A stretch of 64,000 bases of DNA from Annona cherimola (lineage: Eukaryota; Streptophyta; Magnoliopsida; Magnoliales; Annonaceae), in NCBI GenBank assembly GCA_030490835.1, contig CM059973.1, forward strand, positions 54,564,008 through 54,628,007. The letters run 5' to 3'. The notes under the pieces are model-generated. The model was not told where the DNA came from. It was given only the letters and a program-made list of their open reading frames with translations, and did not search any database. Made by a program: the position numbers and the translations under genes. Below, in pieces: positions 35,301 through 45,677 of the stretch. Every line of letters starts with the position of its first letter. Position 1 is the first letter of the stretch.

Positions 35301-37328
35301 CATCATGGATGTTTGGATGTTGAAGATATTGTTTGTATGTTTGGATAAAATTCTATGATATGCATCCTGCCTAATTGTCATTTCATACTGAAATTTTGGG
35401 ACACAGTTTCATCTTTCATGAGCAAATATGAAATAGAATTTAGCAATATGTATGCAGAAACTAAAAAGATCGAATAAAATAATTTCATTGGGTAAACGGG
35501 CCAAAGAAAGACTAAATCAAATAGATCATGTGTACTCTTCTGATTTGAAAGAAATCAGTTTGAAAAATATAACTAATAGTGCAGATAAAGGGTAATTGAT
35601 TCAATACTTACCGTAAGGATGGAGGTTCCATGTTTAACCTTGGTTTTTTAATTTTAAGAATATATTTCTGAATCTAAACTGTTTATTATTTTTTATACAA
35701 CTTATTTTATCATACTACCAAAAATAAATTTTTATTGGAAACTTGTATATTGTACAAAAAACATCTTTTGAAGGCAAATATATAATTAATGCTTTTGAAA
35801 AATGTAGTATAAATGTAGTATTTAAACATGTAATTTTTGGAATCAGAAATAAATACACATGGATAAACATGATAAATGGTTTAGATATGAAAAATATTTT
35901 GAATTAAAAAATGAAGATTAAGCATAGAGCCTCCATGCTTATGGTAAGTATTGAATCGCTACCCGTTAATATGGGTAAAACCATCTTGATACTTATGAGC
36001 ACTTAATCATAGGAGTTTATATTCATAATTTCCGAACAATTCTATCTGCCCAAGTCATTCCCATAATTTCATTCTTCATATCATTCTATATCTTTGGCAT
36101 CATAAAACCTATCAACATAACTGATTTATGAAAATCATCAAAGTTTGATCTCCTTACTATAGTATAAAACTGCAAATTAATTGTTAAATAAAAACATCAA
36201 ATTTTAGAATCAATTAAAAGTAAGCTTAGTATACGTCTTGTAGCATACTCATTCCAATCAATCTGACCAAACTTTAAAAGTCTCAAGAATCCTACTTTAT
36301 GTCCAACTTTAAAGTCACGAAAAAACTCTGCTGCCTTAGTTGAACACCCTGGGCAATAAATCTATTTTCTGACCGAAGTTTCAAATTGATGTTTTAGTTA
36401 TGTTGGGGGCAAAATTCCCAGTTGATATGAAAGTCTTGGAGATTTCTTTTGCATAGATCGTCATTTGTGTAACTGATAGAATAAGGAAATTTGTTTTGTA
36501 CACATCTGGCATAGATGTGACTTTTCCTGGTGCATGGATTTTGCAACACTCGAAATATGTTGCAACATCATCGCTGGTGGGGGTGTCACATTGATAGGTA
36601 AATGTGATACCCGTTGGCAAAGATCATGTTTCACACACAATAAGATTTGTTGCAGTGCATGCTATTGTTATCCCTAAAAGAAAATTCAGAAAGATGAAAA
36701 TCCAAGGTTGTCTTTAGTCGGCTTCTATTTGGCAGCATGATCTGATGGAATCCATTTTCGAAGGTCTATCAATGGTCAAATTGTTTTTCTAAACCATTTG
36801 CCATGACCATACCTAGGTAGTTAGCAGGGTAAAGGAACACTTTCTGGTTCAGGAAGCAGATTAGAACAGTCCTTGGATTGTTCCAAGGCAACAGTGGAAG
36901 GCTGTTATGGTGACACAATACAAGGTGGAGATGGTGTGAGAGAGAGGGCTGACATGGCATGAGGGCCATGGACTGTTGCATTGGAACAGTCCATACGCTG
37001 TTCCAATCCACTTCCCCTGGTTCAGCCTTTTTTTTTTTTTGTTGGGGGGTGGGGGGTAGTTAAGTATTTCCACAAATCTCAACAGTTCTATGGGCCTTGC
37101 TTTCAAAAGCTTCGATGTGACCTGATTACATAAAAGCGGGGCTCTTGTGTATCACCTGTGCTGACCATGCAGTGGAATTGCTTCTGATGGACTTAAAATT
37201 CTATTCTGATATTTTCCTTTCTGTTTTAATTATATGTAATACCCATTCAACGGTGCTTGTGTTTCTGCTACTGAGGCCATTTTTGTGCTTTTCAATATGA
37301 TACACAGCAGGAGATGCAGTACAAATAG
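26271..37328 (+). CDS. CID3/CID4: Ataxin-2 homologue, PABP-interacting protein of CID3/CID4 type (14 coding exons)
   Basis: RNA-associated regulator that binds poly(A)-binding protein, expected in the cytoplasm and in stress granules by family knowledge. Coding exons: 26271-26391, 26458-26619, 26824-26960, 27865-28055, 28605-28782, 29151-29387, 30119-30240, 30353-30422, 31724-31757, 33504-33820, 34333-34479, 34886-34981, 35105-35167, 37308-37328. All introns are GT-AG and all phases agree, giving 1896 bases and 631 residues. Domains seen: ataxin-2 LSm (about 55-140), LsmAD (about 176-262), Ser/Thr-rich disordered middle, PAM2 (516-536), then a Tyr/Pro/Gln-rich tail. Arabidopsis relatives are about 600 residues, so the length fits. 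The start ATG is the first in its exon frame and is followed by a basic N terminus. Whether it is the CID3 or the CID4 orthologue is not settled. Confidence 0.93.
26458..26619 (+). CDS. CID3/CID4: CID exon 3: first half of LSm domain (residues 41-94)
   Basis: Acceptor TATATAG, donor GTATGT. It encodes RLVYLTTCLIGHRVEVQVKN followed by GSIFSGIFHGTNASKDFG, the Sm1 strand pattern of ataxin-2 proteins. Confidence 0.92.
26824..26960 (+). CDS. CID3/CID4: CID exon 4: second half of LSm domain (residues 95-140)
   Basis: Acceptor ATTTTCAG; donor GTTCTC, which is GT but weak after the second base. It encodes GIILKMGRLMKDGSLRGQK and closes with TLIIPAKELVQVIAK, the Sm2 part. Confidence 0.9.
27055..27343 (+). 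mobile_element. Tourist-like MITE in intron 4 of the CID gene
   Basis: Starts GGTGTGTTTGTTTAGC and ends CCAAACACACCC, with AAA on both sides. The interior is full length for the family. Confidence 0.8.
27865..28055 (+). CDS. CID3/CID4: CID exon 5: linker and start of LsmAD (residues 141-203)
   Basis: Acceptor CTCCTGCAG, donor GTAACT. It encodes DVALTMDGFANGHTSEKRQD and later ERELERWTPDNDD, the conserved lead into LsmAD. Confidence 0.92.
28122..28412 (+). mobile_element. Tourist-like MITE in intron 5 of the CID gene
   Basis: Starts GAGTGTGTTTGTTTGG, ends CCAAACACACCC, flanked by TAA at 28119-28121 and 28413-28415. Confidence 0.87.
28605..28782 (+). CDS. CID3/CID4: CID exon 6: core of LsmAD (residues 204-263)
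   Basis: Acceptor CTAATCAG, donor GTGACT. It encodes KWDQFETNEALFGVKSTFDE followed by ELYTTKLERG and an acidic helix, the diagnostic LsmAD wording. Confidence 0.93.
29151..29387 (+). CDS. CID3/CID4: CID exon 7: acidic and serine-rich region (residues 264-342)
   Basis: Acceptor TTCAACAG, donor GTAACC. It encodes ERGMNFSDDFDLDEESRFSS and RGVDDGRYEENED, a conserved region of plant CID proteins. The rest is low-complexity serine-rich sequence. Confidence 0.9.
29700..29920. mobile_element. MITE of a different family in intron 7 of the CID gene
   Basis: Starts GGGGCTGTTCAGGATGG and ends TTTTGAACAAGCCC, a short imperfect inverted repeat. The interior is rich in GGGATG and GGAATG wording. No target duplication is clear. 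Confidence 0.55.
30119..30240 (+). CDS. CID3/CID4: CID exon 8 (residues 343-382)
   Basis: Acceptor CTCCACAG, donor GTTTGC. Serine-rich, predicted disordered. The frame continues across both junctions. Confidence 0.85.
30353..30422 (+). CDS. CID3/CID4: CID exon 9 (residues 383-406)
   Basis: A 70-base exon with acceptor ATGTCAG and donor GTAAGT. It encodes a short basic, charged stretch ending KKSPERKT. Confidence 0.82.
31724..31757 (+). CDS. CID3/CID4: CID exon 10, 34-base microexon (residues 407-417)
   Basis: Acceptor TAATGCAG, donor GTGAGT. It encodes VPLESRALKPD plus one base. The phase is needed to reach exon 11 in frame, which supports it despite its size. Confidence 0.75.
32130..32277 (+). 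mobile_element. Tourist-like MITE, internally deleted, in intron 10 of the CID gene
   Basis: Starts GGGGGTGTTTGG and ends GAAACACACCC with TAA at 32127-32129 and 32278-32280, but is only 148 bp. The middle half of the family consensus is missing. Confidence 0.82.
33504..33820 (+). CDS. CID3/CID4: CID exon 11: disordered Ser/Thr region and first PAM2 half (residues 418-523)
   Basis: Acceptor TCTATGCAG, donor GTGACA. Ends SSSVGSLSSEKSTLNPFAK, where LNPFAK starts the PAM2-like motif completed by the next exon. Confidence 0.9.
34333..34479 (+). CDS. CID3/CID4: CID exon 12: PAM2 completion (residues 524-572)
   Basis: Acceptor TTGTACAG, donor GTGAGC. Begins EFKLNPNAKSFTPS, the PABP MLLE-binding PAM2 consensus (LNPxAxxFxP), followed by a Tyr/Pro/Met-rich stretch. 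Confidence 0.93.
34886..34981 (+). CDS. CID3/CID4: CID exon 13 (residues 573-604)
   Basis: Acceptor TTGGCAG, donor GTAAGT. Encodes a Pro/Gln-rich segment beginning MTPTFGGHQPVIYSPQ. Confidence 0.88.
35105..35167 (+). CDS. CID3/CID4: CID exon 14 (residues 605-625)
   Basis: Acceptor CACTGTAG, donor GTAAGT. Encodes YGQQMILGQPRQVLYMPSYP and one more Pro, a conserved C-terminal block of plant CID proteins. Confidence 0.9.
35168..37307 (+). other. Last intron of the ataxin-2 homologue (2.1 kb)
   Basis: No coding frame with family similarity and no recognised repeat with clear ends. A further small exon here cannot be excluded, because the final exon encodes only six residues. Confidence 0.5.
37308..37328 (+). 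CDS. CID3/CID4: CID exon 15: C terminus and stop (residues 626-631)
   Basis: Acceptor GATACACAG, then QEMQYK and TAG at 37326-37328. Plant relatives end with a similar PEMxYK-like tail, sometimes a few residues longer. The exon is short and is supported mainly by phase and by this ending. Confidence 0.65.
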   Translation, partial: QEMQYK

Positions 37329-37850
37329 AGAGGTTTCCAACTGGCTGGCTTTTTGCCTATGATTTGTGGGTGTTTGTAAATACCGATTTCAATGAGTAAG
37401 ATATTCAAGCAAGTTCAGGCTCCAGAGTATATCCTAGCAAGATTGATTTTTTTTTTTTTTTTTGGTTTTGTTTTTAAGAGCTATGATTGTAGCCATGGGA
37501 AAAGCTTTTCCAAGTTGGCTTCTTTATTATTGGGGAGGAAGGGCAAACCCTACTTCAGGAATCAGAAACTAAGCTGATATGCTAATGTCATAGTGCAGGC
37601 AGGCCAACTGTAGATTGCCGGTCCGCCTCGTTGTACAAATGGGGATGTATCTGAAGACCCATCTTCGAGTCAACCCTTGCTCAGCCTTGTACTTCTAACT
37701 AGTGAAATTAACATTTTCATAGACGGTATCGTGTTGTCAACTTTTTTTGTTTTTTATTTTTTATTTTTATTTTTATTTTTTGTTTTGTTTCTTCAATTGG
37801 AGGATAACTGAAAAACCTTCACATTCAAATAAAAATAAAATAAGATACTA
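37329..37850 (+). other. 3' UTR of the ataxin-2 homologue (approximate)
   Basis: Noncoding sequence after the stop. Two adjacent AATAAA hexamers at 37828-37839 are candidate polyadenylation signals. Poly-T tracts lie near 37447 and 37741. The 3' end is inferred. Confidence 0.4.
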
Positions 37851-38024
37851 ATTGGTAACATTGGTGGAGTCCTTACCTTCTTATATTGCTGTTTCCATGT
37901 TTTAATGTTGATTGTTAAACTTAGATTTGTATATTATTTGGACCGATTTTTATCTACATAATCATCTTGATGCGCTAAAATAAATTGACTCGTACAAGAG
38001 AGATTATTTAGTCGCATGTTAAAT

Positions 38025-39016
38025 TAGAGACCTGATCTTCTACGACCGGTCGGAAATCCGGTGATTTCCGACCGGTCAAAAAATATATTTTTTTTTATTT
38101 TTTTTGAAAAATAATTTTATAAACATGTTAATCTAGTTATATTTAATCTATAAATCAAATTTTACTATTTTTGGATATGTATATATATTTATTTTGAATT
38201 TTTAAATACAGGGGTATTTAAGTCATTTTAAATATTTAAAATGACTTAAATACCCCTGTATTTAAAAATTCAAAATAAATATATATACATATCCAAAAAT
38301 GGTAAAATTTGGTTTATAGATTAAATATAACTAGATTAATATGTTTATAAAATTATTTTTCAAAAAAAAAAAAAAAAAATATATTTTTTGACCGGTCGGA
38401 AATCACCGGATTTCCGACCGGTCGTAAATGATCAGTCGTCGTTAAATTAGGGGTGTTAATGGTTATGATCAACCTGTTAACTCACTCATCCAATCTAATT
38501 ATAAATGAATTTAGGTTGAGATTTTTAAATAAATGAATTATGATCTGTTAATTTGTTTAACAATTTAATTAAATAAACGAGTAAGGTTGGGATTTTATAA
38601 TCCATCAACCTGTGTAGTAATTTGTTTAATCCATTTAATTTATTTAATTCATTTATTCCCATTAAAGTGTGTATGTATAAATCCATTGGTTATTTTTCTA
38701 TACTGTCTTCCTTTTTGTCATTTAATTTTCATTTTCCGGCTGTTGCTTTAGTTCCATTTTTCCGTTATTGTTCTATTTTTATTTTTTCGTGTGCTAAAAA
38801 TACATTGCATTTTTCTGTGAGATTGTCTCTTATTAGAGTTAGGCCGTTAGGCTGTCTGCTATATAACTATTTAACAACCCAATTTCTTGTTTATTAAATA
38901 GGTTAGGTTGAAGTTTTTTAAATGAATTAATAAACGGATTAAGGTTGAAATATTTTAAATGGATTAGGATTAGGATTATGTTTCAATCTGTTCAACCTGT
39001 TTCATTAACATTCCTA
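38025..39016. mobile_element. hAT-like element split by a foldback insertion
   Basis: Ends TAGGGGTGTTAATG (visible again at 38448) and inverse CATTAACATTCCTA. The 8 bp target duplication TGTTAAAT is at 38017-38024 and 39017-39024. The foldback at 38028-38440 is inserted three bases inside the left end and duplicated GTTAAATTAG. The interior (AACCTGTT, GGTTGAAA wording) is noncoding. Confidence 0.75.
38028..38440. mobile_element. Foldback element (MULE-like family), copy 5, 10 bp target duplication
   Basis: Nearly perfect inverted halves of about 200 bases. Flanks GTTAAATTAG at 38018-38027 and 38441-38450 match exactly. Each end holds a 34 bp self-palindrome (38044-38077 and 38390-38423) with GACCGGTCGGAAAT and its inverse as stem. 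Inner arms: GTTAATCTAG and TTTTACTATTTTTGG. The centre is CATTTTAAATATTTAAAATG. Confidence 0.9.
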
Positions 39017-39173
39017 TGTTAAATTGACTCATACAATAGAGATGCCTTTGTAGTGTGTTGTTTTCAATTAATGTACTTTGGAACATTAGACATGTAAAAA
39101 ATATTTGTACTATTGTTTGAATTTAAATTTTAAAAAATTCACAAAAAGTATATAAAACTCATCATGTGTAAAT

Positions 39174-39517
39174 GGACTACACTATAACTATGTTGAGTTA
39201 TGGTGCAGTCCGCTGCAAAATGAGTATACACATATTAAAGTATAATAATATTTTATATAAACATTTATCTAAAAAAAATGTACTTTAGACAGTTTAGATG
39301 TGGAAAATATAACTTTAAACTTGGTATTTATATTAAATTAATTTATAACGTTGATTTTGTAGCATTTTAAAATGAGACATACACATGTTGAATTTGGATG
39401 AAAAATTGGGATATTATCAAAATAAATAATTCTAAATATAATTTGTAGGGTAGTTGCTAATTTTAATACATGTTGGGCCCTTTTTGGGTGGACTGCATTG
39501 TTATTATGGTGCAGTCC
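39174..39517. mobile_element. Candidate element with palindromic GGACTGCA ends
   Basis: Both ends are self-inverted: GGACTACAC...GTGCAGTCC on the left (39174-39211) and GGACTGCAT...GTGCAGTCC on the right (39490-39517). The interior does not fold back on itself, so its relation to the foldback family rests on end design only. Confidence 0.4.
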
Positions 39518-39551
39518 GTCTGCATTGAATTAATTCATATATATGTATATG

Positions 39552-39841
39552 AGGCTCGCTTTGATGTAAGAGGGTTACATAGAAGTGATTCGATATAACC
39601 CTTTTAAATTTTAAGATTGATATTTTCTCATTTTTCATAATTGACACAAGAATATATACATTTTCTAACAAATATGACCCATAAACATGATTGATTCGGA
39701 TGAAACTTGATCCATTAAAAAAAAGATGATGTTAAATACAATGAATGAATTAGATTTTCCATCAAAGATCAAAATCATAGATTTTGAATAGGTTACATGG
39801 GTCAACTTCTATGTAACTCGGTTACACAGAAGCGGAGCCCA
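39552..39841. mobile_element. MITE with GGCTCG...GAGCC ends
   Basis: Inverted ends of about 35 bases share GGGTTACATAGAAGT or its near copy AGTTACATAGAAGT. It lies in a TA-rich site (ATATATATG left, ATATATATAC right). A relative is present at about 45500-45677, split by the SIRE LTR, and a partial one at about 41745-41870. Confidence 0.55.
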
Positions 39842-40068
39842 TATATATATACACACACGACAAAAATTCTTTGGACAATGCTAGAACTAATACGGGATAT
39901 GAATGTGTTGCCCCAAAAGCATGGGTTATGTAGTTTTATTTTAACACAATCAGGGTTTGCAAAGTCCACAAATAGGTGACACATGAAGAGACTTCAATTA
40001 CAAGTCTTCGTTTAATAATTTCAAATAGGAAACTTGATGCATGAGGATACTTAGATGGTATCTTTGTT

Positions 40069-40480
40069 GGGACCTGGTTTTTTGCTCCCGGGAGCAAAAA
40101 ACCAAAACTGCTCCCGGGTGCAAAAATCCCATTTTTTTTTATTTTTTTTTGAACTTTTTTTCATAGAACTGTTAATCTAGGTGTAACTAACACGTGTATA
40201 AATTTTTACCATTTTTGGAGTATTTTAGATATTTATTTTTGATTTTTGAAAATCAGTGGCATTTTAGGTAATTTTAAATTACGAAAATGCCACTGATTTT
40301 CAAAAATAAAAAATAAATATCTAAAATACCCCAAAAATGGTAAAAATTTATACACGTGTTAGGTACACCTAGATTAAGAATGTTAAAAAAAAAAATTCAA
40401 AAAAAAATAAAAAAAAATGGGTTTTTTGCACCCAGGAGCAGTTTTGGTTTTTTGCTCCCGGGAGCAAAAAACCAGAACCC
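40069..40480. mobile_element. Foldback element (MULE-like family), copy 6, 9 bp target duplication
   Basis: 412 bp, with halves inverted over almost the whole length. ATCTTTGTT at 40060-40068 and 40481-40489 is the target duplication. Each end contains a perfect 28 bp palindrome centred on CCCGGG (40076-40103 and 40446-40473). Inner arms: ACTGTTAATCTAGGTGTA and TTTTTACCATTTTTGG. Duplication size and long inverted ends fit Mutator-like elements. Confidence 0.92.
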
Positions 40481-40639
40481 ATCTTTGTTAACCATAGAAC
40501 CACATCGCCATTGTTAAAAAAAATATATATATCATGCATCATTTGAATTAGTTCCAAATCATGTTGTTCGTGCATGTTGCCCCATAGTACTTTGCAACAA
40601 CATTCCACCATTTGAATTCAAAAGACATGCATAAATAAT

Positions 40640-41060
40640 AGAGTGATTTACAAATACACCTACTTAGTTTGACCATAATTGAAATACACCCACATAGTTT
40701 TAGAAATTGCAAATTATCCCTACATAGTTTGATCATAATTGCAAATATAGCTATGTTGTTATGACGCTGTCAGTGCACCATCATGGCGTGGGTATATTTG
40801 CAAAGGTTTGCAAACTACATTAGTATATTTGCAATTTTGAAAACTAAGTGGGTATTTGTTGTTTTTGCAAAAATATACTACGTAGTTTGCAAATTTTTGC
40901 AAATATACTCATGTCGTACCGGTGCAGTAATGACGTCATAGTGGCGTAGGTTTCTTTGCAATTATGGTTAAACTATGTGGCAATAATTTGCAATTTTTGA
41001 AACTTTGTAGGTATATTTGCAATTATGGTTAAACTAAGTGGGTGTATTTGAAAATTATCC
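40640..41060. mobile_element. Foldback-type repeat with CAAATACACC ends
   Basis: About 120 bases at each side pair in inverse (CAAATACACCTACTTAGTTT against its partner near 41030). Within the arms the unit around TTGCAAATATACC recurs several times. A central GC-rich part includes TGACGTCA. It is distinct from the MULE-like foldback family. No coding sequence. Confidence 0.6.
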
Positions 41061-41930
41061 TAAAAATAAATAATTTTTTGTCTTATAAGACAGCAAGCAT
41101 AACACAATGCTAAATCCATAACCACGAATTTGTTTCTCATGGGATCTCTCAAGGGCAATGTGTTTTGAATTTTTTTTGTTATTATACTTTAAACCTTGGT
41201 GTATATAAAAAAATATACAAAACATAAGCTACAGATATGCTAAAAAAATGCATTCAATCGTAGACATAAAACATAAGATCATGAAACTGTATACCAAAAA
41301 TTGAGAAAAATATTTCTCAATGACTAGACATGAAAAGTCTCTTATATCATTTGTTGAAAATTTTCTTTATTGATAAAAACCTTCATATACCAAAGTTTTC
41401 CATGTCAGATCACCAAAAGCAAATCTGAATCCATAGGAATAGATTTGGTTCTTGAATTTTGTGCTTTTTTATTTTCCAAATTACTATGCAAGGATTTTGT
41501 GGAGAAGACAACTCTCTATTTTCTAATGATGGAAAGTTAAAAAGAAGCATGATGCATAATTTGGGATCCATAATTCTTTATATATATATGCATGTTTTCT
41601 TAGTTCTAATTTAGCTAATCATAAATTAGAAATTAGAGTTTTTCCACATAAAAGTTTAAACTCTATGAGATAACTTAGTCACATAACATTCAACTTTTAA
41701 TGTGGGGTTAACATATAATATATAATAAAATGTACATATATATAAGGGATGCTTTTATGAAACCTCTTCTATGTAACTCCTTCCATTTCAATATCTTAAT
41801 AATTGATGAAAAATTTACTTCATTTATTGTATTTAGTATTGTTTTATTTTATCATGGAAATTCAGTTGTTTATTTAGTATCACTATGTACGGTCTCTATC
41901 TATAAATGTGTAAATTTTGCGAACTCGCTA
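41061..41930. other. AT-rich intergenic sequence
   Basis: No gene. A fragment at about 41745-41870 resembles the MITE at 39552 in reverse. Otherwise nothing is recognised. Confidence 0.4.
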
Positions 41931-44900
41931 TTTCAAATCACAAATCAAACTTTGAATTTTCATTATTAACAACCAATTTGAAATGTTAAAGGTTATTAAT
42001 ACAATTTTGAGTATATGCATGAAAGATAAAGTTTCAAAATTCAAGAGCAAATAATTGAAGTCGTACTTTCAAGTCGACTTCAGAAGTGACTTAGGTAAAG
42101 TTGCAACCGAAGTTAACTCTGCAATCAACTTTAAATGTAGTTTCAAAGGTAGAAATTTTTGAAGGAAAGACATAGTTGAAGTCACATTTCAAGTCGACTT
42201 CAGATACAAATTAAGTAAAGTCAAAGATGAAGTTGACCTTAACCTACATCATAGTGGATTCAAGGAAGCCAAAAACTTTCTGACTCAAAAATGATGTTTG
42301 AAGTTGCATCCCAAGTTGATTCTGAAGATTTGGGCAAAATTGAAGTCAACTCTAGCCAGCGACTTGGAAGAACAAGTTAACATATACATTTTCTATATGA
42401 AAAATGGAGATTGAAGCTACATCCCAAGTTGACTCTACTTGTGACTTGGAAAAAGTCCGACTTGAAGTCTACAATGCCTCGTTGCTTGAACATCCTTAGT
42501 GGCTAGTCAGTAGGTGCTACATGACTTAAGAAAAATTTGGTAGCATCTCCTTATAAACTATAAGGGGGTGGTGTGGAACATAGAACTTGTTATTCATAAA
42601 CATCTCAATTTTATTCCAAAACATAACATTTAACTCTACATTCATGCGTTTGTATTCTCGTGTCATAAAGACATCCGTATAGTAAGAAAATCCTCATACA
42701 CCATTATTATGCAATAAGGTAACCCAAAAGACTATCATATAAATGTTCAAATAGATTGTAATCATGTTCAAAATACACAAATATAATATGTTTATTACAG
42801 TTGAATCAACTAAGTAAATGTATACATTCACTAATATCAACAAAAGCAAAAGTCCAAAAATAACGAAGAACACAAGCTCTAGTCTATTGAGTTAAGTCTC
42901 TAGGACTTTGTTCTCCGTCAACTCCATCTCGAGGTGCCTCACTGGACTTGTAATCTAAAAGCAAAATAACAAATCATATGAGTCTAAACAGACTTAGTAA
43001 GTATATTACAACTAGCACAAAATGAAAATAAATAAGACTCTTGTTGCACATGCCATGAAAATGATGTAGAAAAATGATTCATAAATGACCATGCAAGACA
43101 TATGAGACTAACACCTATCTTCAAGAACATATGCATATAACCGCATGTCTTTAACGGCCCGTGGATAACCCTATCCTCATATCAACCAAGAGTCATGAAG
43201 AACTCTTATGCAACGACATAACTCATTCATATATATAGTTATGTCAAAAATTATGTAATGCAATGTGTCCATGAGCATATGCATGCACTGAATTGTCAAC
43301 TCCAATACACATAAGAATGATTGTCACAAACCACACATACAGTATTAGCAAAATCAACAAAGTTTACTTTAAATTTAGCATACCAACTATCACATAAGCA
43401 TTTCATCGAACACTTAATAGGCGTCAAAGAGAAAACCTCAAGTTTATCTTACTAGTTCAACCTAGTTGAGCAAGATCACATTCTAATGATGTAAAAACTG
43501 CTAATATGTCTATTTCACCAAAATTACACAATAATATCTAATTTTCCTTGAATCTTATAAACCCTAAGTTGTCACGAATCCTAAAATGCCCTAGACCACT
43601 AAACTATAGGACTTACCCTTTCTCATCAGCTCTATATCACGTTTAAGACAAGATTTCACCACTGATTTGAGGAAAGGGGACATCCACTTGCCTAGATCGT
43701 GATCTTTCCCAAAATTAGCAACCCTAGACTCAAACCTCTAGGATTTTCAAGCTCCCTTAATGTGCACCAACGATCTTGAGGCGATTTAAAAAGTTACTGG
43801 GAAGGTCTATAGCTGGATTGAGGGTTGGGGAGAAGAGGAAAATGGACGGAGAAGAAGCATAAATGAAAACAGAATGGAAGAGAGGGAGGTCAAGTGCTCG
43901 CCCTTCTCTTAAGAAGGTTTTTGCCAATGTGGGCCGGACCTTAACATGGGTTGGATTCAGTTACTAATTTACTACTAGCTTTTCCACTCATACCACTTAA
44001 TCAAGAAAAATTTCTTCAGGGGCGCTGTCCCTTTCATCCCCTATGACTTAACTCGGTGGGTTGACCCCAAACATACTTTACGAGGTTCAAGATAGTCATA
44101 ACGCCCCAAATAATGCATCAATCATGCACCTCCAAATCAATACCCAATAAGTTATTTCATACTCGAGTGATGCAACTACATGAACATGGCTAATGCACAA
44201 CTCATACTAATTCTAATATGCTTGTTAATGGTGTTCCATACAACCCAACATGCTAAAATTGTAATGCATGCATGCATGCATACACTATGTTTTTTAAGTG
44301 CCACATCTAAATACAGTATGCACAATACTAACAGCATTAATTACTAGTGGTGTATTCACAAATTACCTCATGGTAAATGAATGGTTATAATAAAAATATC
44401 TCGGAAAGATAGAATGAAGAAAAAGTGAAGGCTAAGGAATAGAAGTTCCTAGAGCATGGCAAAGTCAAAGTTAAAGTCGACTTCATTCGTAACTTAGGTG
44501 AAGTCCTACCACTAAGTTGACTCTGCATGCAACTTGAAGGAAAATTCATTGATAAAAAATACAATATTGAAGTCGATATCCGAGTCGACTTCACTTATGA
44601 CTTAGTCGACGTTGTAAGCCAAGTCGACTTGAGTTATGATTTCAGTCGTAAACGTCAGAATTTTTTTGAACATGAATGCATTAAATACGCGCCGCTTACT
44701 ACCAAATATTACAAAATCCTCCAAGGCTATAAATAACTCATCAAGTAGAGTTAATGAGGTTTGCTAAAATATTAATTATGCTCTCCCCTTCCAAATCTCA
44801 AGCATTTAAAGCTCCGCTTAAGAATTCTCAAGCCTACTACAAAAGTTTCAAGTTCAAATATTCTTCTCATAATTCTCATAGCTTGCTTGTTGTGCTACAA

Positions 44901-45367
44901 AGATCTATACATAATGTAAAGTGTAGTTTATTTTTACTTTAAATCTCTTTCTATCATTTGACACTTGGCCTGGTGTTGGCGACCAAGGCCGAGGTGTATA
45001 AACAAGCAATGTTGGTTAGAGTAGTATTCACTAACTACTTATATGTTGCTGTAGAGGCCCCTTGGAGTTATAATCTAAAACAGAGCAGAAGCCTAGAAGT
45101 TGTATTTGATAAGTGATAGTTGAACTCAAGATACAAGAGAAGTGTGCTTGGAAGAGTAGAGTAGATGTATTACTTAAACTACTATAAAATCTTTGTTATG
45201 TTGTGCATTTATCATATGTTCTTTTGCTATCTTATTTAGGCTTTTCTATGTTTCATTCAAGGAGATTTAAACCTCAAAGGGGTTAAGAAAAAACATAAAA
45301 GAAATTTTAAATTATCCAATTTAACCTTCTCCTCTTGGGCAAAATCACTTATTCGGGACTGATAAAA
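41931..45367 (+). mobile_element. Old SIRE-family LTR, interrupted
   Basis: 41931-42480 matches the LTR start (AATCAAACTTTGAATTTT, then degraded AAGTCGACTT repeats). 44385-45367 matches the rest, including GTCGAC motifs, the region before CTTGGGCAAAATCAC, and an end TTCGGGACTGATAAAATC that decays the family end CGGGACCAACA. The middle (about 42480-44385) is unrelated insertion. Divergence is clearly greater than in the copy at 45678. Confidence 0.7.
42480..44385 (-). mobile_element. LTR-like insertion of unknown family inside the old SIRE LTR
   Basis: Read on the minus strand, a CT-rich leader-like stretch (about 43990-43640) leads into ATTTTAGG and CTAGGGTTGC wording typical of plant gypsy LTRs. 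It interrupts the SIRE LTR. Exact ends and target duplication were not found, and there is no coding sequence. A CATG run is at 44266-44280. Confidence 0.4.
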
Positions 45368-45677
45368 TCAACATAATAAAATGATTTAATACTAATATTA
45401 ATTTTTAAGTAATATTTTCAACTTTTAAACCATCTAAGATATCATTATTATATGGATAAATGATTATATATAGTATTATAATATTCTAATATATATATGT
45501 GTGAATGAATCTAAGTATTTTTCCTAATTTATTCATGAATACACCTATTTTGAACAAATGTGGCCAATGCACATATTTGATTTGGATGAAATTTGATCGC
45601 TAAACAAATAATATTAAATACAATAAATGGAATAAATCTTACACCAATAACATGTAAAAAATGAAAGAGGTTATATG
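45368..45677. repeat. AT-rich spacer with part of a split MITE
   Basis: 45530-45677 resembles 39650-39800 of the MITE at 39552. Its continuation after the LTR insertion is 50602-50631, ending GTAGAGCCC in a TA-rich site. Confidence 0.45.

Noticed and set aside
39174..39517. Full membership of the GGACTGCA-ended element in the foldback family
   Set aside because: Only the palindromic ends resemble the others; the interior does not fold back and lacks the shared arm.
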